Assembly: GCF_900110255.1 (NCBI RefSeq)
Contig: NZ_FODD01000030.1
Location: 1-64,000, forward strand
DNA: 64,000 nt
Direction: 5' to 3'
Origin: Actinacidiphila rubida
GTDB lineage: Bacteria; Actinomycetota; Actinomycetes; Streptomycetales; Streptomycetaceae
Part shown: one piece after another, positions 30,484 through 38,746 of the stretch
Layout: every line of letters starts with the position of its first letter
Position numbering within the stretch: the first letter of the stretch is position 1
The notes under the pieces: generated by a model
Database searches by the model: none
Told to the model about the DNA's origin: nothing
What the model saw: the letters and a program-made list of their open reading frames with translations, nothing else
Program-made: the position numbers and the translations under genes

Positions 30484-31920
30484 ATGTCAGAGCAGATTCC
30501 CCCGACTTCCGGCTCACCGCGCCCGCTGAACCGCCGCACGCTGCTGCAGGCGGCCGGGCTGGGTGCCGGGGCGCTCGCCGCCGGCGGGCTGGCCGCCGGC
30601 CGCGCGGCGGCCGCCGCACCCGGCTCGGCGCCCACCGGGGCGGTACCCGCGTCCGCGTCCGGATCCGCGCCCGCGTCCTCCGCGGTGAGCAGTGCGGACC
30701 TGCCGCTCACCGGTGGGCCGGACTTCCCGATCGGCCTGTTCTGGCCGCCGCACCCGTTCGAGACCACGCCGGCGCGCTACCAGGAGATCAGCGACGCCGG
30801 GTTCACCTTCCTGATCACCGGCAACTACCAGTTCGACGAGCAGAGCGGCGGCTGGGCGCTGAAGATGGCCGACCAGACCGGTCTGAAGGTGCTGATCGCC
30901 GGCGACCCGCGCATCGAGGCGATCGCGCACTACATGTCGGTCACCGACGACCGCAGCGTGCCGTCCTCGCTGACCACGGCCGACGCGACCTCCTGGGTCC
31001 AGGCGGCGCTGGGCAGTTACGCCAACCACCCCTCGCTCGCCGGGTTCAACGTCTTCGACGAGCCCGCCCAGTCGCGGTTCCCGACGGTGGGCGCGCTGAC
31101 CGGCATCGTGCGCCGGCTGGCGCCGGACCTGATGCCGTACTCCAATCTCTGGCCGGGCAACGGTGCCGGCTACGCGGCGTTCGTGCAGGCGTACATCGAC
31201 ACCGTGCAGCCGCCGCTGATCTCCTTCGACCGCTACCCGATCCTCAGCGACGGCATCGACCTCAACTACTTCGACAACTGGGCGATCTTCCGCGACGCGT
31301 CGCTCAGGTCGGGGCTGCCGGCGTGGACCTACATCCAGTCCGTGGGCTACAACGGCCACCGGGTGCCGACCGCGTCGCAACTGGCCTGGCAGGTCAACAT
31401 CAGCCTCGCCTACGGCTGCAAGGGCATCCAGTACTTCACCTACTGGACGCCGGACCCGGCACGCGGCGAGGGCTTCACCGGGGCCCTGATCGACGTCGAG
31501 GGCAAGCGCACCCCGCTCTACGGCGCGGCGCGGGCGCTCAACCGCCACTGGGTGCAGCCGGTCGGCCGTCAACTCAAGCCGCTGGTCTCGGAGTCCGTGC
31601 AGCACGCCAACGACACGCCGCTGCCGCCGAGCGCGGTGGCCTTCACGCCCGGCGATCACCTCACCTCGGCCACGGGCGGCGCCGCCGTGCTGGGGCTCTT
31701 CAGGGCCGCGCAGGACGACGGCACGCGCTACCTGCTGGTCGCCAACCGCGACCCCGACGCCGCCGCAACCGTTCAGGTGGGCACCAACGCGGCGAACGTG
31801 GCGGCGGTCTCCCGCTTCGTGCCGTCCGACGGCGGCTACCGCGCGGTGGGCGACCCGGCCGTCCTGAACGTTCCGCTGGATGCGGGCGGCGCCGTGCTGT
31901 ACCGCCTGTCGCCGAGCTGA
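30484..31920 (+). CDS. Tat-exported TIM-barrel glycosidase-like protein
   Basis: 478 residues. A twin-arginine signal (NRRTLLQAAGLGAGALA, with RR at 18-19) is followed by an Ala/Ser/Pro linker and a TIM-barrel-like domain. NVFDEPAQSRF has the Asp-Glu-Pro arrangement of clan GH-A acid/base loops, and later IQYFTYWTPDPARGEGF resembles the nucleophile-side strand. The last about 90 residues look like a beta-sandwich. I cannot name the family. The ribosome site is CGGAGTAGG. It is convergent with a GH31 gene, and the shared hairpin downstream ends both. Confidence 0.65.
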   Translation: MSEQIPPTSGSPRPLNRRTLLQAAGLGAGALAAGGLAAGRAAAAAPGSAPTGAVPASASGSAPASSAVSSADLPLTGGPDFPIGLFWPPHPFETTPARYQEISDAGFTFLITGNYQFDEQSGGWALKMADQTGLKVLIAGDPRIEAIAHYMSVTDDRSVPSSLTTADATSWVQAALGSYANHPSLAGFNVFDEPAQSRFPTVGALTGIVRRLAPDLMPYSNLWPGNGAGYAAFVQAYIDTVQPPLISFDRYPILSDGIDLNYFDNWAIFRDASLRSGLPAWTYIQSVGYNGHRVPTASQLAWQVNISLAYGCKGIQYFTYWTPDPARGEGFTGALIDVEGKRTPLYGAARALNRHWVQPVGRQLKPLVSESVQHANDTPLPPSAVAFTPGDHLTSATGGAAVLGLFRAAQDDGTRYLLVANRDPDAAATVQVGTNAANVAAVSRFVPSDGGYRAVGDPAVLNVPLDAGGAVLYRLSPS

Positions 31921-31960
31921 CCCGCGGCCGGAGGATCCCGGCCGCAGCCCGGCCGGACGG

Positions 31961-32001
31961 CGGAAGGGGCCCGTGCGCGGGATGCGCACGGGCCCCTTCC
32001 G
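31961..32001. terminator. Strong bidirectional terminator
   Basis: An 18-base perfect stem (31961-31978 with 31984-32001; arms CGGAAGGGGCCCGTGCGC and its complement) with a 5-base loop GGGAT. It sits between convergent genes ending at 31920 and 32030. Confidence 0.85.
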
Positions 32002-32029
32002 TTCCGGTCGCCCGGCATGGGGCGGCCGC

Positions 32030-35000
32030 TCAGCGGAAGGTGAGCGTCACCCCGCGGTGCGGGTTGCGCGGCGGGAGCGTGACGGTCAGCGTCCGCGTCG
32101 CCGCGTCGTAGCGGTAGTCGTCCGGCGACAGTTCGCCGCCGCCCGCCGAGACGGACGCCGGGGCGTCGGCGCCGACCAGCGCGACGGTCCAGCGCCGTGA
32201 CGTGACCTGCCCCTCGAAGCCCCCGGAGGCCGCGCCGATGGTCAGCGTGGACCCGGCGGCGCTCTGCCGGTACCGGATCGCGGTCGTGGCGCTGTGGCCA
32301 GGGCCCGTCGCCGGCTTCCCGTCGTCCTCGTACAGCGTCGTCCCACCGCTCGCGCCCGCGGTGACGGTCAGCGTGGCCTGCGTCAGCGGCGCCTTGTCCT
32401 GCGCCGCGGCGTTGACGGTGCGGGTCGGGACGACCGCGCCCGCCCGGACGAACACCGGCATCGTGTCCAGGCCCGAGGTGATGGTCTGGGTGGTGCCCCC
32501 GGCGTACGTCTTCCCGGTGAAGTAGTCGGTCCACTGGGTGCCCGGCGGGAACCACACCGACGTGCTCGCCGTGGTGCCGGGCGTCGTGACCGGCGCGACC
32601 AGCATGTCCGGGCCGTAGAAGTACTCGCTGCCGGCGGTCGTGTACGCCTGCGCCTCGTCCGGGTACTCCAGGTACATCGGCCGCGTGACCGGCACACCGG
32701 TGGCGTTGGCCTGCTGGGCCAGCGAGTAGGTGTACGGCACCAGGTTCTCGCGCAGGTTGAGGAACGCGTCGGCGGAGGCGCGGGCCGCCGTCCCGTACTG
32801 CCAGGGCAGCCGGTCGCTGTGGTTGCTGTGCAGCCGGTCGATCGGCTGGAAGGTGCCCAACTGGACCCAGCGGGCGTACATGTCGTCGGGCAGCTTGTGG
32901 GTGTGCTGCGTGGTGCCGCCGGAGGTGTACGTCTCCGAACCGGTCAGCCCCGTCGTGTCGTTGTGGCCGCCGATGTCGTGGCTGATCGCCGACATGCCGG
33001 TGGCGGCCGCCTCGCCCGGCGTGTAGCCGACCTCGGCCTTGATCGTGCCCCACGTGGAGGAGGTGTCGCCGGTGAAGTGGATCGTGGTGCGCTTGTCGGC
33101 CCAGGGGCCGGTGGGCAGCCCCGCCTGGCCGCTGTACCCGCCGGCCTGCAGCGACCCGTAGGCCCGCGAGATCACGAAGCCGCGGCCGACGGCCTGGTCG
33201 GCGTCGGTGGCGTACTGCTGGTTGATCCACGCGTCGGGGGTCACGCCCGGCAGCGAGGACTGGGAGCTGTCGCAGCACCAGTCCAGCCACCAGAAGTCGT
33301 TGCCCTGCTGGTCCATCGTCTGGTGCAGGTCCATGTACGCCTTGAGCTGGTCGGGGTCGCCCCAGTCGAAGGTGTAGCAGTCGCCCGAGCAACCGCCCTT
33401 CTGCAGCTTGCCCTTGGCCGTCGCCTGCGCCTGCGCGAACTGCGGGTCGGAGGCGAGGATGCTCGGGTGGATGTTGAGGGTGTCGTGCAGCCCCTGTGCG
33501 TGCGCCCAGGCGAAGAACGCCTTCGGGTCGGGGAACTTGCCCGGGTCGATCTCCCAGCCGTTCCAGGTGTCCGGCGACTTGAAGTCGGTGTCGGTCACCA
33601 GCACGTCCAGCGGCACGCCTTCGGCGCGGAACGCGGGCAGGATCGTGTTCTCGTAGTCGGCGGCCGTGCGGTCGAAGTACTCCGAGTACCAGACGCCGTA
33701 GGCCCACTCGGGCAGCAGCTCCGCCGGGCCGGTGAGCTTCGCCAGGTCGGACAGGCCCTGCTTGTAGTCGTGGCCGTAGCCGAAGACGTAGCCGTCCTGG
33801 TACGGCGTGCCGCCCGTGGTGCGCTGGGTGACGTGGCGGGTGCCGGTGTCGTACAGCGCGGAGGTGGTGTCGTCGAGCAGGTACCAGCCGTCCTTGTAGA
33901 GCAGGCCGGGTGTGGTCACCGGGGAGCCGTTGTCGCCGTTGACCCCGTCCAGGCTGCGCCGGTAGCCGCCGAGCGCGAGGTGCGGCTGCGGGGCCGCCGC
34001 ACCCGCGTCCGTCACCGCGAGGGTGTCGAGGTTGATGTGGCAGCTCGCCGCGTCCGGGCAGCTGAGCGTCACGTCGTCCGCGCCCGCGGTGAGGTCCACC
34101 GGCACCGACGCGGTCTGCCAGGTGTCCCAACCGCCCGTCGCCGGCAGCGCGAGGGTGCGGCTGGTGCCGCCCGCGGTCACCGTCGCGGTCCGGGTCTGGT
34201 TCAGGCCGTCCCCGCCCAGCGCGTTGGCGTACCGGACCTGCAGCGCGTACGTCCCGTCGGCGGGCACGCCCACCAGGTGGGCCGACATGCTCGACCCCTG
34301 GTTCAGCTCGGCGACGAACCCGGCGCCGGAGTAACCGCCGTGGTCGGTCGCCGACTTCGCGGAACCCGTCACGCGCGCGGCCTCAGCCTCGCAGCTCACG
34401 CCGTAGCGGCAGTCCGTGATCGCGGTGGTCGAGGTGGCCGGGAAGGCCGCGCCCGGGGTGACCACGGCGACGCTGTCGACGTTGACGTTGCCGGAGTCCG
34501 CCGCGGTCCTGGCCAGCTTGAGGGTGTGGTGGCCGGCGCTCAGCTGCACCGAACTCGTCGCCAGGCTCCAGGAGTTCCAGTCGCCGGTGGACGGCAGGCT
34601 CACGGTGCGGGGGGCGCCGCCGTCCACGGTCAGCGTCAGGCTGCGCGTCGTGTTCTGCCCGTCGCCGCCCTGGGCGTTGGCGTAGCGCGTGTCGAACTGG
34701 TAGGTCCCGGCGGCCGGGACGTCGACGCCCGCCGACATCGACGCGCCCGCCCCCTGGAAGCCGGCCACGAAGCCGGAACCGGTGTAGCCGGTGTGGTCGG
34801 TGGCCACGCTCACGCCGCTGACGGGCAGTTGCTCGGCCTCGCACAGCGCGCCCACCGAGCAGGTCAGCTCCTGCCACGGCGTCGCGGTCACCGGCGATCC
34901 GCCGGCCGTCAGCCGTACCGACAGGTTCTGCGCGGAGAACGGGCCCGAACCCACCTGGTACCGCAGGGTCATCGCGGACGTGGTGACCGTCAGCCAGCCG

Positions 35001-35305
35001 TCGGAAGTGCTCGTGGTGTAGGACGGCGGCGAGAAGCCGTCGCGGCCGATCGCGTTGAACGTCGCGGCGTCGGTGAACTGCCCGCTCTGCGCGTACTCGG
35101 TGCGGATGAGGGTGGGGGACAGGACCTCGAAGCGCGCGTTGCCGGACGTCACCGTCCGGCCCTGCGGGTGGGCGGTGGCGGAGGACGCCGCCGACACCTG
35201 TCCCGCGCCGCCCAGGGTCATGGCCGCGAGGCTGCCGACGACGGCGACCGTCGCCATGCGCCGCCGCAGGGCCCGCCCCGCACGCGCGGCTGGACTTCTT
35301 CTCAC
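32030..35305 (-). CDS. Secreted GH31 glycosidase with two inserted CBM35-like modules
   Basis: 1091 residues. A Sec signal (about 1-40) is followed by the GH31 N-terminal beta-sandwich (about 50-140), two CBM35-like modules (about 150-282 and 298-433, each opening CEAE), then the GH31 barrel. The nucleophile is D675 in WWLDW and the acid/base Asp is D747 in HFTGDTSSTW; SHDIGGH (775-781) is also conserved. A C-terminal beta domain ends the protein. It likely cleaves alpha-glucosides or alpha-xylosides outside the cell. The GTG at 35305 has GGAG upstream; starts further upstream would disrupt the signal peptide. Confidence 0.88.
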   Translation of the reverse strand: MRRSPAARAGRALRRRMATVAVVGSLAAMTLGGAGQVSAASSATAHPQGRTVTSGNARFEVLSPTLIRTEYAQSGQFTDAATFNAIGRDGFSPPSYTTSTSDGWLTVTTSAMTLRYQVGSGPFSAQNLSVRLTAGGSPVTATPWQELTCSVGALCEAEQLPVSGVSVATDHTGYTGSGFVAGFQGAGASMSAGVDVPAAGTYQFDTRYANAQGGDGQNTTRSLTLTVDGGAPRTVSLPSTGDWNSWSLATSSVQLSAGHHTLKLARTAADSGNVNVDSVAVVTPGAAFPATSTTAITDCRYGVSCEAEAARVTGSAKSATDHGGYSGAGFVAELNQGSSMSAHLVGVPADGTYALQVRYANALGGDGLNQTRTATVTAGGTSRTLALPATGGWDTWQTASVPVDLTAGADDVTLSCPDAASCHINLDTLAVTDAGAAAPQPHLALGGYRRSLDGVNGDNGSPVTTPGLLYKDGWYLLDDTTSALYDTGTRHVTQRTTGGTPYQDGYVFGYGHDYKQGLSDLAKLTGPAELLPEWAYGVWYSEYFDRTAADYENTILPAFRAEGVPLDVLVTDTDFKSPDTWNGWEIDPGKFPDPKAFFAWAHAQGLHDTLNIHPSILASDPQFAQAQATAKGKLQKGGCSGDCYTFDWGDPDQLKAYMDLHQTMDQQGNDFWWLDWCCDSSQSSLPGVTPDAWINQQYATDADQAVGRGFVISRAYGSLQAGGYSGQAGLPTGPWADKRTTIHFTGDTSSTWGTIKAEVGYTPGEAAATGMSAISHDIGGHNDTTGLTGSETYTSGGTTQHTHKLPDDMYARWVQLGTFQPIDRLHSNHSDRLPWQYGTAARASADAFLNLRENLVPYTYSLAQQANATGVPVTRPMYLEYPDEAQAYTTAGSEYFYGPDMLVAPVTTPGTTASTSVWFPPGTQWTDYFTGKTYAGGTTQTITSGLDTMPVFVRAGAVVPTRTVNAAAQDKAPLTQATLTVTAGASGGTTLYEDDGKPATGPGHSATTAIRYRQSAAGSTLTIGAASGGFEGQVTSRRWTVALVGADAPASVSAGGGELSPDDYRYDAATRTLTVTLPPRNPHRGVTLTFR

Positions 35306-35421
35306 GGACAACTCCGTTCTGAAGCAGGGCCGTCCGGCCCCGGCGTGAGTCGTGCTGGTACTGGTACTGGTGCTGCTCGTGCTGGGGCGCCGGCCGCGAC
35401 CCGCCCGCGGCCTTTCCATCG

Positions 35422-35496
35422 TTGTACAAGGCGCCCGTGGCATGACAACACACGCCCTGACGGCTGTCCATGAGTGCGGCGAGAAAACGTTGTCAT
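35422..35496. promoter_or_regulatory. Spaced inverted repeat and palindrome upstream of GH31
   Basis: TTGTACAA at 35422-35429 is a perfect palindrome. ATGACAAC (35442-35449) and GTTGTCAT (35489-35496) are perfect inverted copies 39 bases apart, and the second lies in GAAAACGTTGTC, which has the AACGTT centre seen in LacI operators. They could be paired half-operators. The gene-free stretch 35306-35644 otherwise holds a short CTGGTA microsatellite near 35352. Confidence 0.45.
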
Positions 35497-35644
35497 CGGT
35501 GCGGGTGCCCGTCCGTGCCCGCGCGGGTCCCGGCCACCGCCACCACCGCCCCGGGACGCGGGCGCGCCGCGCTGACCTGCGGCGGAGTCCGCGTCCTGCG
35601 AGCGTCCGCGAGCGGGTCCCGGCTGCCTGTGCTGTACTGGCCGG

Positions 35645-36568
35645 GTGGATCGCAAGCACCCTCTCGTGGGGTTCACGCGCCCTGGCCGGACCGGAGCGGC
35701 GGCCCCCGATGACCTACGCGCCCGGCAGGCGGAACTGACGCGGGAGCGCGTCCGCCTCATGATCAAGATCACCGCGCGGGCCGGCGCGTACCGCAGGGGC
35801 CTGGTGGCCGCGGCGAGCAGGCTCAGCCCCGAAGAGGCGTCCATCCTGTCGGACCTGGAACAGCACGGACTCCAGGTCCCGCAGCTGCACGACGTCCTGT
35901 GCGGCGGCCACGTGCTGGTCGACGACCCCGTGCTCTACGACACGTGGAACTTCCCCAAGGTCAGCCGGCAGCGGATCTCCAGCCACCACCGCGACATCGA
36001 CAAGAAGCGGTACCCCGACATCGGCATGCACGGGCACGTGGTCCGGGAGAAGCTGCACGGCCGCACCGCGCAGGGCACCTGGGTGCAGCTGGAGAAGACC
36101 CCCGCCGCCTTCGGCTCGCGCAAGCTGCCCGGTCCCGACGACGTGAAGCACCTGTGGGACTACGTCGTCTACCGGGTCACCCGCAGCAACGTCGGCCCCT
36201 GGGGCCTGTCGCGGATGACCGAGCGGCGTCCCATGTACCTCGCGCCGGTGCTGTCCATGGACACCTCCCTGACGCCGCCGGTCGCCCGGTCGCTGACCGC
36301 CGCGCTGCGGCGCATCGAGGAGGACGACGACACGACCGCGGTGTCCCGGGACCTCGCGGCCCGCTTCGCGCCCCCCGACCGCCAGGACCTGGCCGGCGAG
36401 CTGGGCCAGGCGCTCACCCGGCACGGCGGGCGCGGGCTGTTCGGCAACTCCGAGGTGTGGGTCACCGAGACGCCGTCGCGGATCGCCGCGGACGTGCTCG
36501 GCACGGCGCTGCGCCCACCCGGCCGGGAGTCGTGGCCCCTGCGGACGGAAGGCAGCAGCGATGAGTGA
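35645..36568 (+). CDS. Unknown protein, 307 aa, first of a coupled pair
   Basis: No signal peptide or membrane helix. The sequence is basic at the N-terminus, with helical and mixed segments (LSPEEASILSDLEQHGLQVP, HHRDIDKKRYPDIGMHGHVV), and a WDYVVYRVTRSNVGPWGLSRM stretch near the middle. I do not recognise the family. The GTG at 35645 is only weakly supported; an internal start is possible. Its 3' end overlaps the next gene by 8 bases, so the two are translated together. Confidence 0.6.
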   Translation: MDRKHPLVGFTRPGRTGAAAPDDLRARQAELTRERVRLMIKITARAGAYRRGLVAAASRLSPEEASILSDLEQHGLQVPQLHDVLCGGHVLVDDPVLYDTWNFPKVSRQRISSHHRDIDKKRYPDIGMHGHVVREKLHGRTAQGTWVQLEKTPAAFGSRKLPGPDDVKHLWDYVVYRVTRSNVGPWGLSRMTERRPMYLAPVLSMDTSLTPPVARSLTAALRRIEEDDDTTAVSRDLAARFAPPDRQDLAGELGQALTRHGGRGLFGNSEVWVTETPSRIAADVLGTALRPPGRESWPLRTEGSSDE

Positions 36569-37331
36569 CGAGCAGCACGCCCACGGACCCGGGTCCATGA
36601 ACCCCGGCGAGGCCACGCTCCCCGAGGGGCTGGTGTCCGCCGTGGTCCATCTCGTCAACACCGGACCGGTGCTCCTCGGCGCCTACACGATCGCCGAACT
36701 CACCGCGGTCGACGCCATCGTGGACTTCCTGGAGGCCCGCCCCTCGGACGAGGTGCTGGCCGAGGCGGTCCGGTCGCTCGCGGCCCGCGAGCTGCTGCTC
36801 GCCGGGTCCTCCAGCGAGCAGGTGCAGGTGCGCGGGGACCTCGGGATCGCCGTGGCGTTCCAGCAGCGCGCCCGCATGGTGCTGGACGCCCGGGCCACCG
36901 GCACCGAGTCCGGTGAGCCGTGGCGGATCCTGCTGCTCCCGCAGCCCGAGCGGATCTGCATGATGGTGCGCATCGACGCCCTCGGCGTCCACCAGATCGG
37001 CCTCTACACCATGGACCACGCCCTGGAGATGCTCACCGAGTGGCTCCCCAAGGGCTCCTCCCCGGACGGCGGGGGCGAGGTGGACGGGGACGCCCTCCTG
37101 TCCGGCGCCGAGCGCTCGGCGCTGGTCACCGTCACCCAGTACACGGCCCAGGGCTCCGCGGAGATCGCCGGCGAGAGCACCGACCTCGTGCTGGTCCGCA
37201 CCGACGGCCGCCTCCACATCCTGACCCGCGACCCGGATGCCCCCGAGCGCCTGGTGCGCACCGGCGAGCAGGGCCGCGACGCGGTCCGCGACCGCGTCAC
37301 CGGGCTGCTGACGAGGGTGCCGGTCGCCTGA
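36561..37331 (+). CDS. Unknown protein, 256 aa, second of a coupled pair
   Basis: No signal or membrane helix. Residues 20-95 are helical (TIAELTAVDAIVDFLEARPSDEV), followed by an alternating beta-rich part (DLGIAVAFQQRARMVLDARA, ICMMVRIDALGVHQIGLYTMDHAL). The C-terminal part reads LVLVRTDGRLHILTRDPDAPER. The ATG sits inside the preceding gene, whose 3' end supplies GGAAGGCAGC as ribosome site. Function unknown; the tight coupling suggests that both proteins work together. Confidence 0.65.
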   Translation: MSDEQHAHGPGSMNPGEATLPEGLVSAVVHLVNTGPVLLGAYTIAELTAVDAIVDFLEARPSDEVLAEAVRSLAARELLLAGSSSEQVQVRGDLGIAVAFQQRARMVLDARATGTESGEPWRILLLPQPERICMMVRIDALGVHQIGLYTMDHALEMLTEWLPKGSSPDGGGEVDGDALLSGAERSALVTVTQYTAQGSAEIAGESTDLVLVRTDGRLHILTRDPDAPERLVRTGEQGRDAVRDRVTGLLTRVPVA

Positions 37332-37391
37332 CGCCGATGCTGACGCGGGTGCCGTCGCCTGACGCCGCCGCTCACACCAGTCGCGCGGCCG

Positions 37392-37940
37392 TCACTGCCG
37401 GCCGCCGAACTGCCAGGCGTGGACCTCCACCTCGGCGTACGCGCCGGTCGTCAGCACGGCGCGCGCGGTCTCCGGGTCCGCGGCGCGGAGCAGCGCGGCG
37501 GTTCCGAGCCAGGCGGTGCCGTCGTCGGACAGCAGCGGGCCGTAGGCGATCAACTCGTCCTGCCGGCCCGGCAGTTCCAGATCGGCGCCTCGGCCCTCGC
37601 CGAGGCCCAGGACCAGGAACCGGTCACCGCCCGAGCGGCCGCCGCCGAAGTCCCACATGGTGCGGCCCAGCAGGTTCCGCCAGCGGCGCACCATGACGTC
37701 CCGGAACACCCCGGCCTGGTAGCAGGGTTCCTCGAACGCGAAGGTCCGCGCCGCGGCGGGACCGGCGACGTCCACGATGTGCACGCTGCCCGTCGGCAGG
37801 TCCCGGTCGCCGTCGAGCGTCGGCCCGCGCGCGATCATGCCGTCCGCGAACCGGTCCATGTAGGACCAGTGCTCCTCCAGCAGCGCGTCGCGCAGGTCCA
37901 CGGAGCCGGGCCGGTCGCGGTGATAGCAGAAGAACTCCAT
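37392..37940 (-). CDS. YCII-related domain protein
   Basis: 182 residues that contain two YCII-like halves: residues 1-75 (EFFCYHRDRPGSVDLRDALLEEHWSYMDRF...) and about 105-182. YCII domains are ferredoxin-like folds with a conserved His/Asp pair, found in small enzymes and as accessory domains. No fixed role is known. The ATG at 37940 is well placed. It is convergent with the unknown pair and 154 bases from the next minus-strand gene's end, with a terminator between. Confidence 0.75.
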   Translation of the reverse strand: MEFFCYHRDRPGSVDLRDALLEEHWSYMDRFADGMIARGPTLDGDRDLPTGSVHIVDVAGPAAARTFAFEEPCYQAGVFRDVMVRRWRNLLGRTMWDFGGGRSGGDRFLVLGLGEGRGADLELPGRQDELIAYGPLLSDDGTAWLGTAALLRAADPETARAVLTTGAYAEVEVHAWQFGGRQ

Positions 37941-38014
37941 GCCGTACCTCTACCACCACTCCCGCGCCCGGGGCGCACGGGTTTTCGCCACGGGCGCGGG
38001 AGGTGAGGAGCCGG

Positions 38015-38057
38015 CCGGCCCTGCCGCTGGAGCGCGAACGCGCCCTGGCAGGGCCGG
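38015..38057 (-). terminator. Terminator after the DUF4232-like gene
   Basis: CCGGCCCTGCC (38015-38025) pairs perfectly with GGCAGGGCCGG (38047-38057), and an inner AGCGCG/CGCGCC-like helix closes the loop. It lies 38 bases past the stop of the minus-strand gene at 38095. Confidence 0.65.
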
Positions 38058-38094
38058 TGTCGTGCGGTGTCCTCGTGCGGCGACGGGCGGCTCG

Positions 38095-38667
38095 TCAGTA
38101 GGCCTCTTCGCCCTCGCCGAGCCCGATGCCGGTGGTCCAGGAGGTGAAGGAGACGCCCGACTTGTAGATGTCGCTCACGCCGGGGACGGCGAAGTAGGTG
38201 CTGCGGGAGGTGCGATCGGGCATGGACAGCGTCAGCGTGCTGACGTGGATGGTGTCCTCGGTCGTGTCGGGGGCGCTGTAGATCGCGGTCGTGTGCAGGG
38301 GCGAGTCCGGGCGGAGGACGAGCGTGCCGCCGCGGCCGTTGACCGAGACCGGGATCGGCCTGGCCGTGCCGGCGGGACCGGCGACGGTGATCAGCGGGGT
38401 GTCCTTGAGGGTGCACGTGATGCCGTCGTGGGCGAGCAGCGTCACGTCGAAGCTGCGCCGGCTCAGCCCGGCGGTGAGGCCGCCGAAGTAGAACGACACG
38501 TCGTCCATGGTGCAGGGGCGCACGGTGGGTGCGCCGGAACGGGGCTGTGCGGCGGGCCGGCCGCCGGCCGTCCCGCTGCCGATGGTGGCGCCGGCCACGG
38601 CCGAGGCGCCGAGCAGGAGTGCCGCGGCCGCCGCGCCGACGGTCGCCGCCCGGAGGGTGAATCGCAT
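38095..38667 (-). CDS. Secreted DUF4232-like protein
   Basis: 190 residues with a Sec signal (about 1-32) followed by a beta-rich domain that opens CTMDDVSFYFGG and contains CTLKDTPLITV, typical of the DUF4232 family of actinobacterial secreted proteins with one disulfide. No function is known. The ATG at 38667 has GAAGAGG upstream; the longer frame from 38832 is not family-like. It is followed by a strong hairpin and is 80 bases downstream of the S53 protease gene on the same strand. Confidence 0.72.
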   Translation of the reverse strand: MRFTLRAATVGAAAAALLLGASAVAGATIGSGTAGGRPAAQPRSGAPTVRPCTMDDVSFYFGGLTAGLSRRSFDVTLLAHDGITCTLKDTPLITVAGPAGTARPIPVSVNGRGGTLVLRPDSPLHTTAIYSAPDTTEDTIHVSTLTLSMPDRTSRSTYFAVPGVSDIYKSGVSFTSWTTGIGLGEGEEAY

Positions 38668-38746
38668 GACGTACCTCTTCACATCGCGAAGTCGTGAGGT
38701 CCCGGAACCGGGGGACGGGACCGGGTTGTTGGGCGATCGCCGGGTG

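Noticed and set aside
32294..35473. A 1059-codon plus-strand frame opposite GH31
   Set aside because: Shadow of the GH31 gene; no ribosome site or motif.
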